From Mesotaenium endlicherianum (lineage: Eukaryota; Streptophyta; Zygnematophyceae; Zygnematales; Mesotaeniaceae): a DNA stretch of 64,000 bases. The DNA is taken from the NCBI GenBank assembly GCA_009602735.1, contig WELA01004268.1, positions 697,321-761,320 of the forward strand, written 5' to 3'. The position numbers and the translations under genes are program-made. The notes beneath the pieces are model-generated. The model saw only the letters and a program-made list of their open reading frames with translations. It was not told the DNA's origin and did no database searches. Of the stretch, positions 55,466 through 64,000 are shown one piece after another. Each line of letters starts with the position of its first letter. Within the stretch, counting starts at the first letter, position 1.

Positions 55466-57122
55466 CTGATAGAACTTGACTCTGAATAGGTCCTCTCCTA
55501 CATGCAGGCCTGCTGTAATGACAGTGCCTATTTCCTCCAGCAGCCTTGAAGACACTCCCTGTATGCCCTTGTAGTCATCCTGACCTTCAAAGCATACGAG
55601 AGTGCAGGTATTAGCTGCTGAGTTTGTCATGTCCAAGCTGTCCTTTGTTATAAATTTGACAGCTATTGTAGTCTGGTCTACTCCCCTGTGTAGTGCTGCT
55701 GCGTCTTTTATAATCTGCACCCTTACTACTCTGCCTGGTTGGAGTTGCAATTGTACTATGCGTCGTCTTAAAGTTTCTTGCAATGACAAGGTCACTGCCA
55801 GCCCATCTGCACTCTCCTGAGGTCCCACTTGAGCGTAGATCTTGGCTGCCAGGTTCTCTACTTTCCTCCTGGAAGGCAGCTTGGGGAGGGGAATCTTGGT
55901 GTTCTTGATGTACTTGGGCTCCCATAGTCCTGTTGCTTGAGAGTATGTCTTTGACATGATGTTGACAAGCATTTGGTATTGCTCTTGAGAAAGCTTCAAC
56001 TTGTACTTGATAGCCAGCCCTAACCTGTCATCCCACTGCTCCTGTATTTGCTTCACTGTGGCTGAGGTGCAATTCTATCGTAATAGCTTCCAGCATGTCT
56101 TTGTTCTCTGGTTTGTTCAAGAAGGCTGTCAATGTCTCACATCCAAACTTGTCCCCCATAAACAGCTTCAGGTCATTGCTCATTCTTTGCCATGTTCTTG
56201 CAGATTCCCTACCTACTCTACGACGCTTTGCTGGAGGAGTTTGAGAGGCTGCCATTAACACCTTTTGCTTGAGGTACCTTATCTCTCTCCTAGCTCCTCT
56301 CAAGTCTTTCTTCATGCCCATGAACTGCCGAGCAACATGTACCTTCCTATTGATTGTTTTCCTCTTCAGGCTTTTGTATTCTTCTGCATATTTTAGCATT
56401 TTAGACTTATATCTCTCTACTTTACTCTCTAGCCTCTTTGAAGTATCTACAGGTTCTTTCTCAGCACCTGTTTTCTTCCTCTTCAAAAATCTGCCACCTG
56501 TTCCTCTAGACATGTTTGTGTTAGTCTGCACTCTTGGTAATGTCACTCTATTGGGTTGATCATGATTCTTTTTGGCTCTTTGGATGGGTGCAGGTTCATT
56601 TTGGGACACAGATTCTACAGGATCCATGATGAAAAAGACCTTCTGTACGAATGTGTACAGAGTTATAGGCAAATTGATAGGTAGGTAGGTGGTAAAATGT
56701 TGGTTCAACAGATTTTGGCATTTTCTTATTTTTTGATTTTTTAATTCTATTTTTTTTTTTTTGCATTTTTTGGAAAAGAAATTATTTGAGCATGTAGAGT
56801 TCACTTGTGCCTACACACCAAAAATGTGGCATAGATTGAAATGCACATGTAGCAGGACTTATGAGGGTGAGAAAACTAAAGTGGCAGTTGTTTTACGTGT
56901 ACTTTTCATTAAACTTTAGAAAACTCTTAAAGTATAAAAACACCTTCAAATTTTGGATTCAAAATTGTTATGCAATCCTCTTACATAGAAGAACAGTCAT
57001 GCAAAGGTATAGCATCAAAAAATGCCAAGTTGTTAATATATGCAACTGAACACATGCATTAAAAAGAGTCACCTTTCAGGAAGTTGACTTATCGCCTACT
57101 TTTGCATATATAGCTCATGGGC

Positions 57123-57646
57123 CCTATCTTGGGCTGTGGTGCTTAGAATGGGCTGTAACTTGACCAGTAGCACTATGGGGGGGTTCAAAATCTAGTAGAA
57201 CTATATTCAGATCCGTACTCCAAGTGCTTCTGCATTGTACGGATTGGCATGGTTCACATGTGCGAGAAACTCCACATGTCACATTTTGGAGGCTCACAGC
57301 CTGGTGTAGTTTGATGCAAATTGGATTTTTTTTTCTTTCATGGCTACCCAGTTGGGTTCTTAATGCCTCTTCAAAATTTGGGGGAATCAAGAAAGTGGAG
57401 TACAAGTTATGGCCATCTGTATGAAGTGATAAAAAGTGCAACATGTAGTATTTTTCCAGTTTAGCTTACTTTTGCAGATTTCAGTTTGTGTGCATATCTT
57501 GGGTCTCAATGAATGGAATGACCCAAAACTTCACTAATAGCTCTATGAGCGCATGAAAAATCCAATGAAACAATTTGCAGATCCGTACTACAAATATTCC
57601 GCATTTTACGGACTCCCACTCTGCACATGTGTGAAAAGCACCACAT
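57123..57646 (+). repeat. Diverged tandem repeat, two units of about 165 bp at a 370-bp period
   Basis: The units begin near 57123 and 57492. Both share TATCTTGGG, CAGATCCGTACT, a following GCATT..TACGGA block and a terminal CACATG..CCACATGT block, with many substitutions and small gaps. The second unit runs directly into the left LTR of the next element. It may be a remnant of an older repeat array, or terminal sequence of the unclassified element to its left. Confidence 0.6.
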
Positions 57647-57647
57647 G

Positions 57648-58388
57648 TGAAAGGGGCAGAGTGCCCTAGTGGAAGCGTAGTGACTCACGAGGAACAAAGC
57701 CAGTTGCAATCATACTCAAGAGTGCAGCGGCATATTGCTAAGAAAGCTTAGGAAACTTACTTGACATTTTTAGTGGCAAGAAACTGCTCACAAATGATGT
57801 AGAATGGAAGGCCTTGTCATTACTAACCCATAGAAATTTACAGAAGTGAAAACTGATAAGAAACAAAGTTATGCCTATTTATAATTTTTTGCCTAAGTGC
57901 TCCTCCCTAGGAGGAAGCTACGGATTTTCCTAAGTGTTCGTCAAATCGTCCCTTCCAGAATATTCGTGAGTAAGCCAGATCAGTCTAATCTGACGTGTCG
58001 GGCCGAATTGACGTCCACATACATGCATCGACATTACTAGAATATTCTATCTTAGACGCGCTAGGCTAAACCCAAACTTCTAGGTAAATCGACCTAGTCG
58101 GCACTCCGCGTCAGCCGAACTTACGTGAAGGTTCGAGTTCACACTAACGGGCCAGATCACTCGACGCTGTCGGTCAATTTAACGGTCGCGCTCACCGCGA
58201 ATGAAGGACAGTCGTCAACCGACCTCAAAACTAACTAAACTTCGGAAATCCATAACTCTCTCAATACTTGACCAAATTCCATGAACTTTATATCAAAATG
58301 ACCACAAAAATGCACTCTACACTAATATACAATCAAAACATACTTTCATGAAACTCAAAAATGCACTTTGTAAACCTATGACCTTACA
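57648..58388 (-). repeat. Element C 3' LTR (741 bp)
   Basis: On the minus strand it begins TGTAAGGTCATAG directly after the polypurine tract and ends CTGCCCCTTTCA. Flanking bases on the left are ACATG; the matching target duplication would lie outside the window. Confidence 0.92.
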
Positions 58389-61300
58389 TCATCCCCCTCC
58401 TCAAGATGCGACGTCCTCGACGCATTCTGCAGATAACGTCTCAACTTACTCTTACAATGAGTCAAGTTGGCCTCTGGCTCCCAAGTGTTGTCGTCCGCAG
58501 GGTAGCCTTTCCACTTGACCAGATACTCTTGGACAAATCGTTGACCTCGCTTGACTCGTCGATCGCCGACAATCGCCTCCACTTCATACTCCAATACATC
58601 ATCGATCTCGACCGGTGGTGGCGGTGTAGGTAGTCGTCCTGGATGTCCTTCATTCGGGTCAGCGTATGGCCGCAGACAACTGACATAGAACACATCATGG
58701 ATACGCCAGCCTGAAGGAAGTTCCAACTTGTAGGCCACTGGATTTACCTGCTTGAGCACTACAAAGGGACCTGTAAACCGTGCCCGCAGTTTCCTCTTGC
58801 CTGTGAAAGGTAGGTTCTCTGTTGACAAGAGTACTTTGTCGCCCACATGGAATGTCACTTCCCTCCTGTGCTTGTTAGCATGCTTGACCTGCTCTTCCTG
58901 TGCCTTCCGAATACACGTCTTCGCCATATCCCAAGTCTTGGCCATCTGTTCCATAAAAGCTTGTGTAGTAGGAACCTGAGTCTCCTTGGCCTTCTCCAAC
59001 AAGATGTTCCCTGGATGATATACTTCTCTCCCATAAACCATGGCGAATGGTGACTGCTTGGTGGATCCCTGCATGCTGTTGTTGTAGGCAAACTCCAACC
59101 CTGGCAGCTTCTTGTCCCACTCTGAAGGGTCTTCCATAGTGAAACTCCTGAGCACCTCTTGCAGAGTTCTGTTGAGCCTCTCACTCTGCCCGTCTGTCTG
59201 AGGATGATAGGAAGTGCTCATACTCAGCTTGGTCCCCATCAAAGTAAACAATGACCGCCAAAAGTTGCTAGTAAACCTTGGATCCCGATCTGAAACAATC
59301 ACCTTCGGCAACCCATGTAGCCTGAAAATATGATCAAAGAATAGCCGTGCCACATCTGCTGCCGTAGAAGTCTCCTTCATGGGAATGAAGTGAGCCATCT
59401 TGCTGAGTCTAACAGATACAACCCAAATTGCATCGTGCCCTTGACCACTCACTGGTAACGATGTGATGAAGTCCATAGCAATCTGCTCCCAAGGATACTC
59501 TGGAATAGGCAGGGGCTGCAATGTACCTCCCTTCTTTTGATTTGGTGTCTTGTTTCTCTGGCACGCATCGCAACTCCTAATCCACTCCTCGATGTCCTTG
59601 TCCATATTTCTCCAGTAGGATTCCCGCTTCAACACGCTTGCCGTCTTCTCGCTTCCAAAGTGTCCAACATATAAGCAATCATGATGCTCCGCAAGTAGTA
59701 AGTCTCGTAGCTCCTTGATGTCAGGTACCACCACTCTCTTAAAATCACCATAATACCATATGCCGTCCTTCTTCTGCATACTCGAGTTGGACTCAGCTGC
59801 TCCACCATCAGCAAACTCTAGGTCCTCCTCATAACCTCTCTGAAGCTTCTCCTTGAAGTCCATATTCTCCTTGATGACTGAGACAGCTGCAAGCTCACAC
59901 CTCCTGGATAAAGCGTCTGCAGGGTTGATCTTCCCAGGTAAATACTCAATCTTGTGGTCGAACTGTTGCAGAAACTCCATCCACCTTGCCTGTCTTGGTG
60001 TCAACGTTGGCTGCGTCATAAACTTCTCCAAGCTCTTGTGGTCGGTCTTGATAAACACCTTCCGTCCGTCCACATAACATCGCCAAATTCTCAAAGCCTG
60101 GATAAGAGCCAACATCTCCCGCTCGTGTGCTGCATAATTCTGCTCAGCAAGACTCAACTTTCTGCTCTCGTATGCCACAGGCTGCAATCCCTTGCCCTGG
60201 TCCTGGAGAAGAATGGCTTCCACTGCAAAATTTGATGCGTCCGTGATGATGGTGAAAGGAAGCTCTGGACTTGCAGTTGCCAACACAGGTGCCTGTGTCA
60301 ACAGCTCCTTAATCTTCTCAAATGCTTGCTGCTCCTTGTCACCCCATAGCCACTTCGTCTGCTTCTTCAACATGTCCGTGAGCGGTGCACACACCTTGGC
60401 AAATCCTTCAATGAAACGTCGATAATAATTTGCCATGCCGAGGAAACTCCTGAGTTGATGAATATCAGCAGGTACGGGCCAATCTCTGACTGCTTGCACC
60501 TTCTTCTGCTCCACCTTGACTCCTTCAGCTCCCACTATATGTCCAAGAAATTCGACTTCATTGAGACTAAAGTCGCACTTGCTCATCTTCCCATACAGCT
60601 TTTGATCTCTCAAGACCTCCGACACCTTCCTCAGATGCTCCACATGCTCCTCCAAGGTCTTCGAATAGATCAGGATGTCGTCCAAAAATACCACCACAAA
60701 CTGGTCCAAGTAGGGTCTGAAGATACTATTCATGAGTCCCATGAATGTAGCAGGTGCATTAGTCAATCCAAAAGGCATGACTGTGAACTCGAACAAACCA
60801 TAGCGAGTTCTGAAAGCAGTCTTCTGAACGTCTCCTTCCGCAATCCGTACCTGGTGATAGCCACTCCTCAAATCGATCTTCGAGAAATACTTTGCCCCGA
60901 CAAGCCTGTCAATCAACTCGTCCACTCGTGGAAGTGGGTACCTGTTCTTGATGGTGACCTTGTTGAGTGCCCGGTAGTCGACACACATCCTCATAGTCCC
61001 ATCCTTCTTCTTCACAAATAAGACTGGCGCTGCAAATGGAGACTCGCTGGGTCGGATGAATCCCTTCTCCAATAACTCTGTCAGCTGCTTCTTCAACTCA
61101 TCCAACTCCGCAAACGATTGTCGATAGGCGGGTCTCACTGGTGGCTTGCTCCCTGGTTCCAACTCAATCTTGTGCTCCATAGCTCTCTGTGGAGGTAATC
61201 CTGCAGGTAGCTCCTCAGGAAATACGCACTTGAACTCCTCCAACAGCGCCTTAATTTGGGCAGGCATCTCAGCAGGCTTCTTCTCTTGAGCAGTTGGGCT

Positions 61301-62195
61301 CTGCTCCTTCTGAGCAAGGGGATCAGACACCACTACTTGCTCCTCCGGCGATGTACATTCGCCCAGGCTGTTAGGATTCACGCTTGCTCCATCTGATTAC
61401 CTGGCCAGGGCCACCGAAACAAGGTACATCTCCTTCACCTGGTTCGCCACGCGTAGCTTCTTAACTTGCAGGCTCGACAGAAGTTAGTTACTTGTGGTCG
61501 TATCTACCTCCACCTGTTTTGCTGTCTCCATTCGACCATCACGCCCTTGGACTTTCACTTGTCCTGTGCTCCAGTGCACTTGAGGGTTGGCTTTTCTTAG
61601 CCATGGTCGGCCCAATATCACCTCATGGTGACCTAACTCTGCCTGCTCCATAACTTCAGTACTCTGGTGCCCCGCTACTTCCACGTGAATAGCTTCCGTA
61701 GGTGCATCTCACTTGAGTTTCTGCCCATTCGCCAAAATTGCCTCCTTAAGCTCATAATGCTTTTGCACAGGGATTCGCCACTCTTTCACCAGCTTCTTGT
61801 GCACAAAATTTGCACTTGCGTCACTGTCAACCATACACTTCGCCTTGTTGCCGTCGACTACTCCTTCCACGATGATAGGCTTGTCAACGTCTCGTCCTTT
61901 GCTTCTCGGCAGGCTCCTGGGGATAACCTCCTTGTGAGTTCTCGTCTTCACGCCAGAACGACTTATTGGCGTCCTCCTTTTTCCTGTTGTTGAGGTTGCT
62001 TCGCCTTCACATAACAGTCTCGAGCCAGATGTCCAAGCTTGCCGCAATTATAGCAGGGTCCTCTCGGCTTGAGATTCTGCTGCCTGCGCTGGTACTGCAC
62101 AAGTCCCAACTCCATAGGTACTGGGCCTTGTCCACTCGTGCTTGGTGCTTGAGATCCAAAGTATCGATATCCTCCAAAGTTGTGGCTGCCCCACT

Positions 62196-62939
62196 TGTAA
62201 GGTCATAGCTTTATAAAGTGCATTTTTGAGTTTCATGAAAGTATGTTTTGATTGTATAGTAGTGTAGAGTGCATTTTTGTGGTCATTTCGATATAAAGTT
62301 CATCAAATTTGGTCAAGTATTGAGAGAGTTATGGATTTCCGAAGTTTAATTAGTTTTGAGGTCGGTTGACGACTGTCCTTAATTCGCGGTGAGCGCGACC
62401 GTCGGATTGACCAACAGCGTCGAGCGATCTGGCCCGTTAGAATGAACTCGAACCTTCACGTAAGTTCGGCTGACGCGGAGTGCCGACTAGGTCGATTTAC
62501 CTAGAAGTTTCGATTTAGCCTAGCGCGTCTAAGATAGAATATTCTAGTAATGTCGATGCATGTATGTGGACGTCAATTCGGCCCGACACGTCAGATTAGA
62601 CTGATCTGGCTTACTCACGAATATTCTGGAAGGGACGATTTGACGAACACTTAGGAAAATCCGTAGCTTCCTCCTAGAGGGGAGCACTTAGGCAAAAAAT
62701 TATAAATAGGCATAACTTCTTTGTTTCTGATCAGTTTTCACTTCTGTAAATTTCTACGGGTTTGTAATGACGAGGCCTTTCATCCTAGTTCAATTGTGAG
62801 CAGTTTCTTGCCACTCAAAATGTCAAGTAATTTTCCTAAACTTTCTTAACAATATGCCGCTGCACTCTTGAGTATGATTGCAACTAGCTTTGTTCCTCGT
62901 AAGTCACTACGCTTCCACTAGGGCACTCTGCCCCTTTCA
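62196..62939 (+). mobile_element. Solo LTR of the element C family, inverted within element C
   Basis: A 744-bp copy of the same LTR lies in the opposite orientation to its host (plus-strand TGTAAGG..CTTTCA). It is flanked by the 5-bp direct repeat CCACT at 62191-62195 and 62940-62944. The target duplication shows it inserted as a full element that later collapsed by LTR-LTR recombination. It interrupts the gag region of element C and is therefore the younger insertion. Confidence 0.93.
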
Positions 62940-63777
62940 CCACTGCCTCTGACTATACTCCACAGCGTCGACCCTTGTTGCCAATGCCATCATTTCTCCA
63001 AGACTGGTAGGGTCCTTGAGCGCCACTTCCTTGGCCACAGATGGCTTGAGTCCTCTCTTGAACTTGTCCATCATCTCCAACTCGTGCATGGATGGACATT
63101 GAAGCACCAGCTCGTTGAAGCGCGATACATACTCCTGAACGCTTCCTCGTTGACGAAGGCGCACCAATAGATCTCGAGCAGTAGCCTCGGGTGCAATAGG
63201 TTGAAATTGCCTCTTCAAGCCTTCAAATAGGTGATCAACAGTTTCAGGAACTCCAGACAACTGCTCCTGTCGCTCATACCAAGCTCCAGCACTCTTCCAC
63301 AGTAAAGTTATGACAAAGGCGACTTGCCTGTCGGGCGTGAGCGCAGAATACTCCATAAACTTTTTTCCAAAAATCCATTGATGAACAGGCGGCGATCCAC
63401 GCTCTCCAGTATACACTTCAGGCTTAGGCGCACGCACTCCTGATGCGGGTGGAATAACTGGTTGTACCACAGGATTAACATGAATTGGTGGCACAACAGG
63501 TGCAGGTGCCGAACTCGTCGAAGCGGCGTTCCCCATAACAACTCGCACCATTCTCTCCACCTCCGCGCGCATATTATGTTGAAACTGGGTGTAGACTTCT
63601 CCTCCAATTGCATTTGCCATTTGTCTTAGCATCGCCTGCATCTCTTGTTGCTCTCTGGTCATTGTTGGTGCTGCCTGCTGCCCCGCGCGCTCAACATGCT
63701 CGACATGTTCGCCTCCTCCAGCTGCCGGCTGCGACTCCATAATATAATATGCAAACTAGCCCAGCTCCGATACCAGA

Positions 63778-64000
63778 TGAAAGGGGCAGAGTGCCCTAGT
63801 GGAAGCGTAGTGATTCACGAGGAACAAAGCCAATTGCAATCATACTCAAGAGTGCAGCGGCATATTGCTAAGAAAGCTTAGGAAAATTACTTGACATTTT
63901 TAGTGGCAAGAAACTGCTCACAAATGACGTAGAATGGAAGGCCTTGTCATTACTTACCCGTAGAAATTTACAGAAGTGAAAACTGAGAAGAAACAAAGAA
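63778..64000 (-). repeat. Element C 5' LTR, truncated by window edge
   Basis: 223 bp matching 57648 onward, separated from the tRNA-Met primer site by two bases. It continues past the end of the window. Confidence 0.92.

Larger units (their letters stand above)
43860..56640 (-). mobile_element. Unclassified transposase-like element, split by an LTR retrotransposon
   Basis: Minus-strand coding DNA at 55466-56632 and 45207-46225 belongs to one element separated by the 46226-55465 retroelement. The upstream part has a basic coiled-coil segment (KRLESKVERYKSKMLKYAEE) and LWEPKYIKNTKIPLPKLPSR. The downstream part has cysteine pairs (CLWCLC, CPHCSKHF) and the block EYMHILKCHIGDMIRRHGDL. From memory, a similar 'GLTGASS..CLWC' arrangement occurs in uncharacterised transposon-associated proteins of animals and fungi; I cannot name a superfamily. 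The element looks old and broken. Terminal inverted repeats were not found, so the outer limits are approximate and the zinc-ribbon frame at the left is included only by position. Confidence 0.5.
57648..64000 (-). mobile_element. Ty3/gypsy chromovirus LTR retrotransposon (element C), runs off window
   Basis: Minus-strand element. Parts in transcription order: 5' LTR from beyond 64000 to 63778 (truncated by the window edge); initiator tRNA-Met primer site 63775-63764 (TGGTATCGGAGC); gag about 63.7-62.0 kb with a CCHC knuckle (CYNCGKLGHLARDC); protease about 62.0-61.5 kb; a long open pol frame 61381-58376; polypurine tract (GAGGAGGGGGATGA); 3' LTR 58388-57648. Pol shows the RT motif [10 protein letters not shown], RNase H, an integrase zinc finger and catalytic core, and a C-terminal chromodomain ([17 protein letters not shown]). 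Gag is interrupted by a solo LTR, and there are a few other breaks outside pol. The visible 223 bp of the right LTR differs from the left at about eight or nine positions (about 4%), suggesting an insertion some millions of years old. Confidence 0.94.

Overview
The window is nuclear DNA of a green plant lineage (streptophyte; land plant or charophyte alga). Introns have GT-AG borders. One gene encodes a chloroplast-type Rubisco-LSMT-like SET protein, and another matches a serine/arginine-rich family I know only from plants. The retroelements are Ty3/gypsy chromoviruses primed by initiator tRNA-Met. I cannot name the species.

Layout. (1) 1-7164: GC-rich minus-strand exons of a DCAF1 (DDB1-CUL4 associated factor 1) gene, partial. 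They are entangled with a 2.49-kb direct duplication, a 784-bp-arm inverted repeat and single-n contig joins, so this part of the assembly is suspect. (2) 8718 to about 10.65 kb: a plus-strand multi-exon gene I cannot identify, with four exons in consistent phase. (3) 13308-22059 (minus): a twelve-exon SET-domain lysine methyltransferase of the Rubisco LSMT family, with a 244-n gap in intron 1. (4) 22811-27267 (plus): a complete four-exon RUVBL2/Reptin AAA+ ATPase gene of 464 codons, head-to-head with the SET gene across 751 bp. (5) 31186-42268 (plus): a fourteen-exon gene for a 1688-residue low-complexity plant nuclear-type protein, followed by AT-rich DNA. (6) 43.8-64.0 kb: a nest of mobile elements. 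An older transposase-like element (about 43.9-56.6 kb) carries a Ty3/gypsy chromovirus inserted at 46226-55465, with TG..CA LTRs, a CTGAT target duplication and an additional coiled-coil reading frame between pol and the 3' LTR. A second chromovirus (57648 to beyond 64000) has a long open pol frame. A solo LTR of its own family lies inverted inside it, with a CCACT target duplication.

The host genes do not form a pathway. RUVBL2 (INO80/SWR1/TIP60 and R2TP complexes) and DCAF1 (CRL4 ubiquitin ligase) are housekeeping nuclear genes, and the SET protein is probably plastid-targeted. The shared RUVBL2/SET upstream region is the only visible arrangement that could couple expression. The two least explained items are the extra coiled-coil frame of the 46-55 kb chromovirus and the unclassified element that hosts it.
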